DNA of 25,313 nucleotides from positions 1 to 25,313 of the IMG/VR virus record IMGVR_UViG_3300036945_000477; one strand, written 5' to 3'. Below the pieces are notes generated by a model, which was not told where the DNA came from, searched no databases, and saw nothing but the letters and a program-made list of their open reading frames with translations. This stretch comes from a virus. The first letter of the stretch is position 1, and every line of letters starts with the position of its first letter. This document shows positions 13,147 to 20,195 of this stretch, one piece after another. A program made the position numbers and the translations under genes.

Positions 13147-13147
13147 A

Positions 13148-13324
13148 ATGGTTAGACTTTGGCTAGCATTTGCCATTCTTGCCGCCCTCATCCACTTTGG
13201 GCTAACTGCCTGGAGAAAGATGAGCGGCAAGGAGCGTTGGACATTGACAAAATCAGTTTCCTATAGTATAATTGTTTCACTGTTAGCAGTAATGGTGATG
13301 ACTGTAATTGTAATTCTTTTTTAA
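13148..13324 (+). CDS. Small two-pass membrane protein
   Basis: 58 residues. Two hydrophobic segments, about 4-21 (W-L-A-F-A-I-L-A-A-L-I-H-F-G-L) and 38-58 (ending M-T-V-I-V-I-L-F), are joined by a basic loop (R-K-M-S-G-K-E-R). It begins one base after the rIIB stop, so it belongs to the rII transcript. Its coding sequence contains a consensus promoter for the downstream lipoprotein gene. The family is unknown; holin-like or membrane-effector roles are possible given size and topology. Confidence 0.68.
   Translation: MVRLWLAFAILAALIHFGLTAWRKMSGKERWTLTKSVSYSIIVSLLAVMVMTVIVILF
13244..13272 (+). promoter_or_regulatory. Consensus sigma-70 promoter inside the small membrane-protein gene
   Basis: TTGACA (13244-13249), 17-base spacer, TATAAT (13267-13272), all within the upstream coding sequence. 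It would give the SPFH lipoprotein gene its own transcript starting about 55 bases before the ATG. Confidence 0.8.
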
Positions 13325-13333
13325 GGACGTAAA

Positions 13334-14146
13334 ATGAAGCGTATTTTGACACTAGGTATTTTGGGTGCGGCAATTTTGATGACGGGTTGTACTCGTATTG
13401 AAACTGGTGAGGTTGGTCTCCGTGTGGGATTTGACAAACAAGTTAAAACTGAGGAATTGCTACCTGGGTCTTTTAACCAAACTTTTATTGGTGATGTTCT
13501 TACATTCCCAGTTAAGGAAGTTGCTGTTAAAGTTGATGACATCACTCCACAAGCAAGTGATAACTCAACAATGAAAGACTTTGATTTGACAGTTATCTAT
13601 AACATCAATCCAAGTCAGATTGCTGAAATTTATAACAGCAAGAATAAGAGTTTCCATGCTACACACAATGGCGATACTTATTTGATGTATAACTACATTT
13701 TCAATGCCGCACGTAATGCGACCTATAAAGCCGCACGTAAGTATGAAGCGTTGAACATGGGTGATAACCGTACTACAATGGAAGCAGATATCCGTGATGG
13801 TATTACTAAGACGCTAGCTGATGAAAAGTTGGACGGTACTATTACTGTCACACAAGTGTTGATTCGTAGTATTATTCCAGCTGACTCAGTTGTAGCAAGT
13901 GCTAACGAATTGGTTCGTGCCAAGAACGAAACCAAGCAGAAAGAAGCCGAAGTTCGTACTGCCAAGTTGGAAGCTGAACGTATTCAAGCATTGGCACAGA
14001 ACGCAGGCGCTATCCAATACATGGATGCACAGGCTCGTATGATGCAAGCTGAAGCGGCTAAGATTACTGCTCAAAGTATTGCCCAGTTTAAGGGTGGTAC
14101 ATTGGTACTCGGTGGTCCTAGTCCAGTTCTCAACGTAGGCAAGTAA
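13334..14146 (+). CDS. SPFH/prohibitin-like lipoprotein
   Basis: 270 residues. The N-terminus is a lipoprotein signal: M-K-R, hydrophobic 4-15, lipobox L-M-T-G-C with C19 as the lipidation site. The SPFH (band 7) domain follows, with T-G-E-V-G-L-R-V-G-F, D-L-T-V-I-Y-N-I and R-S-I-I-P-A-D-S near 177-184. The last 80 residues form a charged then Ala-rich helix (A-K-N-E-T-K-Q-K-E-A-E-V-R-T-A-K), as in prohibitins. SPFH proteins assemble into rings on membranes and shield proteases or organise microdomains. Phage copies are known in T4-like phages, with unclear roles. AAGGA precedes the ATG. It leads a membrane-associated gene group. Confidence 0.9.
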   Translation: MKRILTLGILGAAILMTGCTRIETGEVGLRVGFDKQVKTEELLPGSFNQTFIGDVLTFPVKEVAVKVDDITPQASDNSTMKDFDLTVIYNINPSQIAEIYNSKNKSFHATHNGDTYLMYNYIFNAARNATYKAARKYEALNMGDNRTTMEADIRDGITKTLADEKLDGTITVTQVLIRSIIPADSVVASANELVRAKNETKQKEAEVRTAKLEAERIQALAQNAGAIQYMDAQARMMQAEAAKITAQSIAQFKGGTLVLGGPSPVLNVGK

Positions 14147-14677
14147 ATGAAGAAGTTGCTTTGGCAACGTAGTGGCGGACATTACCTCTTTTGGTTGTCC
14201 GCCATTTATCTTATTGTAGGCTTTGCCAATATTGCTTACAACTTTACACAAGCAGAATACATTCAAATAATTTGGATTTCTGCTTTAGCATTGCCATTTA
14301 CATATCCGCCTCTTGGAAGATATTTTAACTTAGATATAGAATGGGATAGAAAAATGTTTAATTGGTTTGATAAAAAGCCCAACTATGCAAACGTAGTCAA
14401 GTTTCCAGAACCCAAAGCAGTTCCAGAAAATCCGTATATTGATCCTCCAGAACCAGAAATCCCTGCTAAGATTTTTTATCGAATTGGTGCAACAGATAAA
14501 AATCGTGTTGCGTTCAGTATGGGTCAGATGGAAATTACAATGAACAAAGAGGGCTGTCAAAATATGATTGCGCAACTCACAGTGTTCATGGATCAGTTGT
14601 ATGATGAGGATAATAGTCCTAACGATGATCCAGATGGTGGCGAGCCAATCCCAGTTCCAGAACAAAAGGCAGCATAG
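14147..14677 (+). CDS. Membrane-anchored hypothetical protein
   Basis: 176 residues starting directly after the SPFH stop. Two hydrophobic segments (about 12-31 around Y-L-F-W-L-S-A-I-Y-L-I-V-G-F, and 38-54 around I-I-W-I-S-A-L-A-L-P) are followed by a Pro/Glu-rich linker (P-P-E-P-E-I-P). A soluble domain follows, containing Y-R-I-G-A-T-D-K-N-R-V-A-F-S-M-G. The C-terminus is acidic. No Shine-Dalgarno is evident, suggesting translation coupled to the SPFH gene, and so perhaps a partner of the SPFH ring. The family is not recognised. Confidence 0.75.
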   Translation: MKKLLWQRSGGHYLFWLSAIYLIVGFANIAYNFTQAEYIQIIWISALALPFTYPPLGRYFNLDIEWDRKMFNWFDKKPNYANVVKFPEPKAVPENPYIDPPEPEIPAKIFYRIGATDKNRVAFSMGQMEITMNKEGCQNMIAQLTVFMDQLYDEDNSPNDDPDGGEPIPVPEQKAA

Positions 14678-14679
14678 TA

Positions 14680-14973
14680 ATGCTTTACTTTGGATTCAAC
14701 ATTACCAACCCGTTTAGTCGGCGTTGGAAGAATATGTGGTGCAAATCATATGACACACCTTTCAAGCACAAGTATATTGAATTGGAAATGTTCAAGGATA
14801 GCACTATTGTATCCTTTTCATTTAAGCTATCCACACGTCAAGACCATGCAGGCATGATGATTGAGTTAGGCGCATTAGGATATAGTTTCCTCTTTAACTT
14901 GTATGACAATCGTCATTGGAATAGTGAAGAAGGTCGTTGGATGCGTTACACCGAAGAACTAGGAGAACATTGA
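14680..14973 (+). CDS. Conserved phage hypothetical protein
   Basis: 97 residues. The sequence contains F-G-F-N-I-T-N-P-F at the start, S-T-R-Q-D-H-A-G-M-M-I-E-L-G-A-L-G-Y in the middle and Y-D-N-R-H-W-N near residue 75. I have seen the combination of N-P-F, D-H-A-G and D-x-R-H-W-N in small phage proteins of unknown function, so it is probably a conserved family. There is no membrane segment. It overlaps the next gene by TGATG. Confidence 0.76.
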   Translation: MLYFGFNITNPFSRRWKNMWCKSYDTPFKHKYIELEMFKDSTIVSFSFKLSTRQDHAGMMIELGALGYSFLFNLYDNRHWNSEEGRWMRYTEELGEH

Positions 14974-15572
14974 TGTTAGAAAATATTTTAGGTTGGTCAG
15001 TAATAGTTGCATTTCCAGTGGGCGTTATTTTTGGTTTATACAAATTGATCAAATATCGCAAACGTATTGCTGATGAACGGGAAGCTGAAGAGTACGCACA
15101 AGCACTTGAACGTGCCAAGCAGGCTCGTGAACGTGAACGTCAACGTGCTAAAGAACGTGAAGAATGGCAGGCTCGGCTTGATGGTAAAAGTGTTAAGTCT
15201 ACATATGATTTTAACAATAACACAGTTAAGACTGCTGTTAAAGATAAAAAGACTAACACTACTTCCTATGTAACAACTCCGGCAGAAAGTGTTTCGTCTC
15301 CAATTAACAACTGGAGTACAGATTTGCTTACCACTATGATCATTACAGACTTGTTAACTAATCACAAAGATGTGAGTGCTGGCACAGTTAATTGGAAAGA
15401 CAACACTCCTACTATTAAAGAAACTTATTCAAAGCCTAGTACAGACTTTGGATTTGATGACAGCGATAGTCGTAAGTCTAGTTCAAGTAGCTTTAGTTCA
15501 AGCGATAGTTCTAGCAGTTGGAGTGATAGCTCTTCTAGTTCTAGTGACAGCGGTCCTAGTTCAGATTGGTAA
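14973..15572 (+). CDS. Membrane-anchored coiled-coil protein with Ser-rich tail
   Basis: 199 residues from ATG 14973 (AGGAG upstream, TGATG overlap); a longer reading from 14937 is rejected. One N-terminal membrane segment (about 5-24) is followed by a highly charged helix about 30-65 rich in Arg, Glu and Ala (R-E-R-E-R-Q-R-A-K-E-R-E), then a Thr/Asn-rich linker. The last 35 residues are mostly Ser with Asp and Trp. The Ser run uses AGT, AGC, TCT and TCA mixed, so it is not a simple DNA repeat. It resembles a small envelope-anchored scaffold. The function is unknown. Confidence 0.75.
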   Translation: MLENILGWSVIVAFPVGVIFGLYKLIKYRKRIADEREAEEYAQALERAKQARERERQRAKEREEWQARLDGKSVKSTYDFNNNTVKTAVKDKKTNTTSYVTTPAESVSSPINNWSTDLLTTMIITDLLTNHKDVSAGTVNWKDNTPTIKETYSKPSTDFGFDDSDSRKSSSSSFSSSDSSSSWSDSSSSSSDSGPSSDW

Positions 15573-15581
15573 AATCAGTGG

Positions 15582-15610
15582 TTGACAAATAGGTAAAACC
15601 ATGCTATAAT
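15582..15610 (+). promoter_or_regulatory. Consensus sigma-70 promoter of the GIY-YIG-like gene
   Basis: TTGACA (15582-15587), 17-base spacer, TATAAT (15605-15610), TGC before the -10 box. An inverted repeat TGGTT (15579-15583) / AACCA (15597-15601) overlaps the -35 box. The 15 bases at 15565-15579 also occur at 10071-10085, just upstream of the rIIA promoter. Confidence 0.9.
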
Positions 15611-15640
15611 ATACACATGTTAAACAAATAAGGTAGTAAC

Positions 15641-16057
15641 ATGGTAGAGCAAACAATTAACAGCGAACTAGGACATTTTGGTATCACTGCTGAAATTATC
15701 ACTAAACAGTTCAAATTGTACAAAGGCATCCCTTCCAAACATAACGGCGTTTATATCATCTCTGAAGATGACAATGTTGTTTACGTTGGTAAGGGATGGG
15801 TTCGCGCTCGTCAAAGTAAGCATTGGGAAAAGGCTTTGGCTGAATTCAAACACGGAACTAATGACACCAAAGGTTGGCAATGGTTACGTGAAAACTATTC
15901 TGTGTACAATCTTAATCCAGAGAACTGGACTGTACGCTACATCATCCTGCACAAGGAAACTGAGCTGACCGCAATGGAAGGCGCACTAATCCATCGTTTG
16001 CAACCACTTGCTAATGATGAAACATTTAATGACAACGCACGTACTTTGAAAGGTTAA
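15641..16057 (+). CDS. GIY-YIG-like nuclease domain protein
   Basis: 138 residues. G-V-Y-I-I (36-40) and V-V-Y-V-G-K-G (46-52) are the two strands naming the GIY-YIG fold, with an Arg following (W-V-R-A-R) and a Glu in T-A-M-E-G-A-L-I (E113), the expected metal-binding position. H-R-L-Q-P-L-A-N-D follows. The gene has a consensus promoter and forms an operon with the ParB-like gene 2 bases downstream. It is not obviously inserted in another gene, so a classical free-standing homing role is unclear. Degradation of host DNA or phage DNA processing is possible. Confidence 0.8.
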   Translation: MVEQTINSELGHFGITAEIITKQFKLYKGIPSKHNGVYIISEDDNVVYVGKGWVRARQSKHWEKALAEFKHGTNDTKGWQWLRENYSVYNLNPENWTVRYIILHKETELTAMEGALIHRLQPLANDETFNDNARTLKG

Positions 16058-16059
16058 TC

Positions 16060-17268
16060 ATGAGCGTTCAAAATTCTCTCCCTGGTTCAATTGTTAAAAA
16101 GCTAACTGCTGCCGAAGCATGGAACGCTCGTTATAATACGAATGCTTCAGACTTTCAAAGTGCAAAACAACGTATTGACAATTATTGTAAAGATATTCCT
16201 GGAGCAATGGATGAGTTACTTCATGCTATTCGAGATTTCAAAGCAAACAATCCAACATTAACTGAATCTAAAATTACATTAGCGCAGGCTGCGGAAGCAA
16301 AATTGACAGATTTGCGTATTGACAGCACAATGAACCGCCCACTAGATTGGCAACACGTCATTAAAATTCTTCGTAACTTTGCAGAAGCTCGTGTGCTAGC
16401 AATCAACGTATATCGTGATGCAGAAGCTCCTGGATGCTATGTTGCTTGGGACGGCCAACACACTACGATTGTGTTGTATATCATTTATTGTATGATTTAT
16501 GACGTGTCGGCTAGCAATGTGACAGTACCAGTTGTGATCGCACCATCTAGTGACAAGGCTGCAATCCGAGAAAACTTTATTATTCTTAATACAGATGAAG
16601 CTGATGGCGGCGGCAAAAAAGGTCTGACTCCACTTGATCTATATAGTCAAAAAGTTTTTGGTGTACGTATGGACAGTTCCGATAATTTAGATTGGCGCAG
16701 TGCTGAATTGAAGCAACGGCTTTTGGAAACAGCAGACTTGTTCCTAACACGTACGGTATATCAAAATACTGATGCTCCTGGTGCTATTACTCAGGTCGCG
16801 GCTATTATTGATGAGGACTTTTCCATCGTGTCAAACTTCTGCAGGTACTGGATTGAACGTAAGAAATTTGAGAATCGTTACGTTGAGTCCAAAGAACTTA
16901 TCATGTTGAATAACTTCTTCCGTGCTTGTGCCGAAGAAGAGATCACAATCACTGACAAGTATGTTACTGATATGACAGAGATTTTTTGGAATGCCTTTGA
17001 ATGCGAGTTCACTGGTCAAAAAGGTCTGAACAAGTTTTGGCGTAAGTTAGATAATGCTTACCAAAATTGGTATGATGCTGTATATAAGGCACCTGCTCCA
17101 GGTGACGATGATTTGCGTCCTGATCGTCATTTGCTGACTAAGAACAGTCAACATCAAGATACATATGGTACAACATTTATGATTGCTCTACTTAGAAAGA
17201 AAGGCTTCAAGCATCAATTGCCTAAGCCTTTGGTTGACTTCAAACCTGCCAAGTCTGATATTTGGTAA
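16060..17268 (+). CDS. ParB/DGQHR-like protein
   Basis: 402 residues. A ParB-like core is suggested by L-R-I-D-S-T-M-N-R-P-L-D-W (85-97), a strand region around residues 110-117 and Y-V-A-W-D-G-Q-H-T-T (127-136), where D-G-Q-H matches the D-G-x-H signature of ParB/sulfiredoxin-fold proteins. Later, F-I-I-L-N-T-D-E-A-D-G-G-G-K-K-G is unusual. The C-terminal 200 residues look helical with no known motif. ParB-fold proteins include DNA-binding CTPases, nucleases and DNA-modification proteins (DndB). Which of these applies is not visible. It sits in an operon with a nuclease-like gene, which suggests DNA processing. The stop abuts the stop of the opposite-strand gene. Confidence 0.7.
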   Translation: MSVQNSLPGSIVKKLTAAEAWNARYNTNASDFQSAKQRIDNYCKDIPGAMDELLHAIRDFKANNPTLTESKITLAQAAEAKLTDLRIDSTMNRPLDWQHVIKILRNFAEARVLAINVYRDAEAPGCYVAWDGQHTTIVLYIIYCMIYDVSASNVTVPVVIAPSSDKAAIRENFIILNTDEADGGGKKGLTPLDLYSQKVFGVRMDSSDNLDWRSAELKQRLLETADLFLTRTVYQNTDAPGAITQVAAIIDEDFSIVSNFCRYWIERKKFENRYVESKELIMLNNFFRACAEEEITITDKYVTDMTEIFWNAFECEFTGQKGLNKFWRKLDNAYQNWYDAVYKAPAPGDDDLRPDRHLLTKNSQHQDTYGTTFMIALLRKKGFKHQLPKPLVDFKPAKSDIW

Positions 17269-17535
17269 TTAAGGTCCGGCAATAACATTAACTTTGCCGC
17301 TTGCAATAGGGTGACCGCAACTTGCGACGTCACCTATTCTTGCGACTGGCAGTCCACCAGCTAACACTGTAGCACTACCCGATGCAATAACACTGCCTCC
17401 GTGAATACCTGTTCCGTGAGGAGTGATGGCATCTCCCAACCGTGCAATTGGCTGTCCACCTACTGTGACAGTTAATAATCCAGAAGCAATTACGCCTCCT
17501 GCCACATCACCTAGTCTAGCTACTGGTGCTACCAT
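17269..17535 (-). CDS. PAAR-like tail spike tip protein
   Basis: 88 residues, rich in Gly, with repeated units ending in A-R-L-G-D or A-R-I-G-D (P-V-A-R-L-G-D, P-I-A-R-L-G-D-A-I, P-V-A-R-I-G-D-V-A-S-C-G-H-P-I). This is the PAAR-repeat pattern. PAAR proteins form a sharp cone that binds a metal ion and caps the membrane-piercing spike, as T4 gp5.4 caps gp5. Size is near gp5.4 (97 residues). The nearby gene 17537 is Ala/Gly-rich and may also be structural. It is a late-class gene by function and is probably read from a late-like promoter near 18253. Confidence 0.9.
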   Translation of the reverse strand: MVAPVARLGDVAGGVIASGLLTVTVGGQPIARLGDAITPHGTGIHGGSVIASGSATVLAGGLPVARIGDVASCGHPIASGKVNVIAGP

Positions 17536-17536
17536 A

Positions 17537-18232
17537 TTAAATCCCTACTGGAGGAGTTGGAGGAACTCGACCAGCCGCAGTAATTGATTGAGTATTCAGT
17601 GCCGCACTAAACACACTCATAACACTCTTTAATACTAGTGCTCTACTTGGTACATCAACTGACAATGTTACTAACGTAGCAATAGTTGTCATACAAGTAT
17701 TAATTACGCCTAATGAAGAGTTGACCACTGTCATAGGAGCATCATAGTCTGGAAAGCCCGTGCCCACTGCAACGATAGGTCCTATTCCTATGGTTCCTGA
17801 CAAAAAGTTTTCTACTGCCGCAGTGCTACCTAATGCGGCTGCTGTAGCGGCTGCTCCTGCAATTGCGCCAGTGCCTGCCATAGCGCCTCCTAATGGATTC
17901 GGAGTAATAACATCTACTGGTGGTGCTCCAGGACTAGGTATTCCTGCGGCAGTAAGTGCTTGAGTCACTACTTGGTACTGATAAGGATCTAGGTTATCTT
18001 TGACTCTAATACCACCAGTGGGATCAATCACTGTCTGTAATGCACTTGTGACTGCTACTAGTGAGCTTGCAATACCTGCAAAGTTAATAGCCATAGCATA
18101 AAACTGTAGACTATTATCTGGGATAGCTAACGTGAAACTTCCAGTTGCAATTGTTGGTGTGCCTACCCCACTCGGTGTTGTATATGGTGGAAATGTAATT
18201 GTAACTGATTGCGGACGTGGAATCGCTGGCAT
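17537..18232 (-). CDS. Probable virion structural protein (Ala/Gly-rich)
   Basis: 231 residues. The first 50 residues contain polar beta-type sequence (S-V-T-I-T-F-P-P-Y-T-T, T-I-A-T-G-S-F-T-L-A). The middle holds low-complexity Ala/Gly segments (A-G-T-G-A-I-A-G-A-A-A-T-A-A-A), and several hydrophobic helices follow. It is just upstream of the PAAR gene with one base between them, so it is translated from the same mRNA and may be a baseplate or tail component. No recognised domain; the Ala/Gly block could also insert into membranes. AGAGGA lies upstream of the ATG inside a hairpin. Confidence 0.68.
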   Translation of the reverse strand: MPAIPRPQSVTITFPPYTTPSGVGTPTIATGSFTLAIPDNSLQFYAMAINFAGIASSLVAVTSALQTVIDPTGGIRVKDNLDPYQYQVVTQALTAAGIPSPGAPPVDVITPNPLGGAMAGTGAIAGAAATAAALGSTAAVENFLSGTIGIGPIVAVGTGFPDYDAPMTVVNSSLGVINTCMTTIATLVTLSVDVPSRALVLKSVMSVFSAALNTQSITAAGRVPPTPPVGI

Positions 18233-18235
18233 TTA

Positions 18236-18260
18236 AAATATCCTCTTTTGGATATTTATC
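18236..18260 (-). promoter_or_regulatory. Late-like promoter box and leader hairpin before the structural genes
   Basis: On the - strand, GATAAATA (18260-18253) differs by one base from the T4 late box TATAAATA. AAATATCC then GGATATTT (8-bp stem, plus-strand 18236-18257) forms a hairpin whose 3' arm includes the GGA of the ribosome site. The two signals overlap, so one may be incidental. Confidence 0.5.
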
Positions 18261-18263
18261 AAG

Positions 18264-18542
18264 TTAAACACCATTAGAATATTGATCCACCACCTGCTTC
18301 ATTGTAGGTGTTGTGGTCATTACACGGTCTTTGGGTATTTCCAATACTGCATCTCGTTCAGCAGTAATTAACCAAGGAGTCATACCTACACCTTGTGGAC
18401 TGTAACTAAGCGTCATAGGACGTTCTACCTTATATACTTTGTCCGTTTCACTTACTAGCTTGGCTACTACTTCTTCAGCAGAAGTGAGCTTAAATGTAGT
18501 AATATCCCCTGGTAGAGTGGGCTTTTTAATTAAAAATGTCAT
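18264..18542 (-). CDS. Small beta-rich protein, Sm-like pattern (paralogue of the 24357 gene)
   Basis: 92 residues. The core F-K-L-T-S-A-E-E-V-V-A-K-L-V, then Y-K-V-E-R-P-M-T-L and P-W-L-I, matches residue by residue the protein encoded at 24357-24647 (L-K-L-T-S-G-E-E-I-V-A-K-L, Y-R-L-S-R-P-M-V-I, P-Y-L-F). The pattern (strand, G/A-E-E turn, strand, R-P-x strand) resembles an Sm/LSm beta-barrel, which binds RNA in Hfq; this is a guess from the pattern. It starts within the last bases of folA (17-base overlap, GGGAAAAAG upstream), so it is co-expressed with folA. Confidence 0.76.
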   Translation of the reverse strand: MTFLIKKPTLPGDITTFKLTSAEEVVAKLVSETDKVYKVERPMTLSYSPQGVGMTPWLITAERDAVLEIPKDRVMTTTPTMKQVVDQYSNGV

Positions 18543-19032
18543 CTTTTTCCCATATTTCGTAATTTAATTCTACGTCGTTGTCAACTATACTTGCTTCTGA
18601 ATAATCTAACACAAAATGTCTATCTAACACAGCTTCTGGAAAACGAGTATCACAATCGTAGTCACCATAAATGCGTGTAATGTAAACGCTGTTACAGTAG
18701 GGTAAAAATTGACGGTATATCTCTGCACCGCCAATGATCCAAATGTCACCATCAAATGCCTGTTTGAGTTTGGCAATGATTGCTTTTGGATCTCCCTGCA
18801 CTTTGACTGCATCGTCGTCTAATGTTCTGCTGACAACAATGTTTTCCCTATTGGGTAACGGGCGTTTTGGCAAGCTGAGCCAAGTATTCTTACCCATAAC
18901 AATCATTGCGCCGTCTGTTAATTTCTTGAAACGTTTTAAGTCTTCTGCTAAGTGTGGCCATGGCATTGTGCCATCCTTGCCTATACCCCATTGATCATCC
19001 ACTGCCACGATTGCGTTAATTCTTCTAGTCAT
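18526..19032 (-). CDS. folA: Dihydrofolate reductase
   Basis: 168 residues, normal length for bacterial-type DHFR. Signature parts: I-N-A-I-V-A-V-D-D-Q-W-G-I-G, M-P-W-P-H-L-A-E-D-L-K-R-F (catalytic D31, aligned with E. coli D27), G-K-N-T-W near 47-51, P-N-R-E-N-I-V-V-S-R and I-W-I-I-G-G-A-E-I-Y for NADPH binding. It reduces dihydrofolate to tetrahydrofolate, supporting thymidylate synthesis for phage DNA replication; T4 has the same activity (frd), also a baseplate component there. The start overlaps the previous stop by ATGA. The ribonucleotide reductase at the right edge serves the same nucleotide supply. Confidence 0.96.
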   Translation of the reverse strand: MTRRINAIVAVDDQWGIGKDGTMPWPHLAEDLKRFKKLTDGAMIVMGKNTWLSLPKRPLPNRENIVVSRTLDDDAVKVQGDPKAIIAKLKQAFDGDIWIIGGAEIYRQFLPYCNSVYITRIYGDYDCDTRFPEAVLDRHFVLDYSEASIVDNDVELNYEIWEKDDIFN

Positions 19033-19385
19033 TTTGCTTGAGTGCCTTTTTCACCCCATTTTAATAAAAAGTAGGAATAATCCCTAGCTTTTAGTTTTGC
19101 TTTTACTGCGAACAGGTAGCTATAGTCGAATGGTGTTTGCTGTTGATGCCAACTTGGCGTTTCAACAGAATGTTCCATTACCCACTGACCTACATCACTT
19201 TGTTGCCATTCCCATAGCGGTTGTGCCGCATACAGTTCAGGATCTTCAACATCACCCAGTTTGAATGTGTGTACTATTACATTGTGTATTTCGTCCACTC
19301 TATTGTCTGTGAGCATGTATTGATTTATCACTTTGGTCGGAGTTGGACCTAAGAATCCTTTTTCAGGTAATTTCGTTATTGCCAT
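19029..19385 (-). CDS. Hypothetical protein, possible divergent member of the C-terminal F-x-L-R-W family
   Basis: 118 residues from ATG 19385, which overlaps the upstream stop (TAATG) and has GGGGGA before it; a TTG start at 19397 is rejected. Trp- and Gln-rich middle (P-L-W-E-W-Q-Q-S-D-V-G-Q-W-V-M). It ends Y-S-Y-F-L-L-K-W-G-E-K-G, similar to the L-R-W ending of the upstream neighbours, after a lysine-rich stretch. It is larger than most of the row. The function is unknown. It is the last member of the coupled run before folA. Confidence 0.7.
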   Translation of the reverse strand: MAITKLPEKGFLGPTPTKVINQYMLTDNRVDEIHNVIVHTFKLGDVEDPELYAAQPLWEWQQSDVGQWVMEHSVETPSWHQQQTPFDYSYLFAVKAKLKARDYSYFLLKWGEKGTQAK

Positions 19386-19582
19386 TATTTCCCCCAAGTC
19401 ATCAAGAATAAGAAATGAGTCTTTTCATTGTCAAAGTAAATGGTTTGACCGCCCCAATTTCCTTTGATAAACCAGTGCCCGTCACCGACTTTTTCATTCA
19501 GCCAATCAACAATGTGCTCTGGCAAACGAATGTTTTCTATTTCTACTCCGTGCCACTCTTTCATCAAAACTTCTAAGTTCAT
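19385..19582 (-). CDS. Small member of the tandem F-x-L-R-W-like family
   Basis: 65 residues. It contains W-L-N-E-K-V-G-D-G-H-W-F-I-K-G-N-W-G, then the family end I-Y-F-D-N-E-K-T-H-F-L-F-L-M-T-W-G-K. The codons for T-W-G-K supply GGGGGA as ribosome site for the next gene, which overlaps its stop (TAATG). Its own start overlaps the upstream stop by ATGA, with AAGG from the upstream L-R-Y codons. The function is unknown. Confidence 0.74.
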   Translation of the reverse strand: MNLEVLMKEWHGVEIENIRLPEHIVDWLNEKVGDGHWFIKGNWGGQTIYFDNEKTHFLFLMTWGK

Positions 19583-19800
19583 ACTGCATACCTTAGTGCA
19601 AATAACGTGGCATATTTGTCGTCATAAAATTTAAACTTGCCACTCTTACCTTCAATATTGTGCATAGATATCGGATCATACGTTGACTGATTGTAAGCAA
19701 AGTCAAAGTCCTTACCCTGCACTAAACCTTGACTACGTAGATCTCTAACAATCTCCATAACTCTAGTTGCATCAATATTAGGTATCTTAATTTCTTTCAA
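19579..19800 (-). CDS. Small member of the tandem F-x-L-R-W-like family (TTG start)
   Basis: 73 residues with a TTG start that overlaps the upstream stop (TTGA). No other initiator lies before residue 15. The end is F-K-F-Y-D-D-K-Y-A-T-L-F-A-L-R-Y-A-V, a clear form of the shared motif. The N-terminal half looks helical with T-R-V-M-E-I-V-R-D-L-R-S-Q-G-L. The function is unknown. Confidence 0.72.
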   Translation of the reverse strand: MKEIKIPNIDATRVMEIVRDLRSQGLVQGKDFDFAYNQSTYDPISMHNIEGKSGKFKFYDDKYATLFALRYAV

Positions 19801-20195
19801 CTGTATTTTAACGCAATCATGAATGCGTCCCTGTCATTATTTGTTGCTACAAACACTTGATCTTCTTCCGCCCGCGTATCGTTGAGGTGAAATTTTTTGT
19901 CCCATTGATCTCTATAGCCGCGAGCAAAGTAAAACATCGTATTGTTGCCTAACTCTCGATTTGGATATAGATACTGTTTAAAGTCTTCGCAAGGGCACCA
20001 GCCAAACGGTTCGTCAAGATCAAATATATCCGTAGAGACAGGAATAATATGTTTGAAGTGCATAAACATATTCTCAACTGTGCTGGCACGGAGAACGACA
20101 TTCTCTTCTTTCCATGCTTTCAAAAGCCTCTCTTCTTTGTCAAGACCTGTGCGCCAAGTAAGCCACTTGTCTACAATGTATTCTTTAATCTTCAT
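19797..20195 (-). CDS. Hypothetical protein with family-like C-terminus
   Basis: 132 residues, longer than most of the row. The N-terminal K-I-K-E-Y-I-V-D-K-W-L-T-W-R-T-G is followed by a helix rich in Lys and Glu. The middle has P-F-G-W-C-P-C-E-D-F with a C-P-C pair. It ends V-F-V-A-T-N-N-D-R-D-A-F-M-I-A-L-K-Y-S, which aligns with the shared ending. It starts inside the last codons of the upstream gene (11-base overlap) without a strong ribosome site. The function is unknown. Confidence 0.7.
   Translation of the reverse strand: MKIKEYIVDKWLTWRTGLDKEERLLKAWKEENVVLRASTVENMFMHFKHIIPVSTDIFDLDEPFGWCPCEDFKQYLYPNRELGNNTMFYFARGYRDQWDKKFHLNDTRAEEDQVFVATNNDRDAFMIALKYS

Noticed and set aside
15448-15570. 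Ser-rich coding stretch considered as a DNA tandem repeat
   Set aside because: Serine codons are mixed (AGT, AGC, TCT, TCA) and no fixed repeat unit is maintained. It is protein low complexity, not a DNA repeat.
10071-15579. Exact 15-base repeat beginning ATTGGTAAAATC at 10071-10085 and 15565-15579, with a shorter related AAAATCAGT at 13248
   Set aside because: Both long copies lie near promoters, but their distances to the -35 boxes differ (11 and 2 bases), and one such match is expected by chance in a window of this size. Too weak to call a regulatory site.
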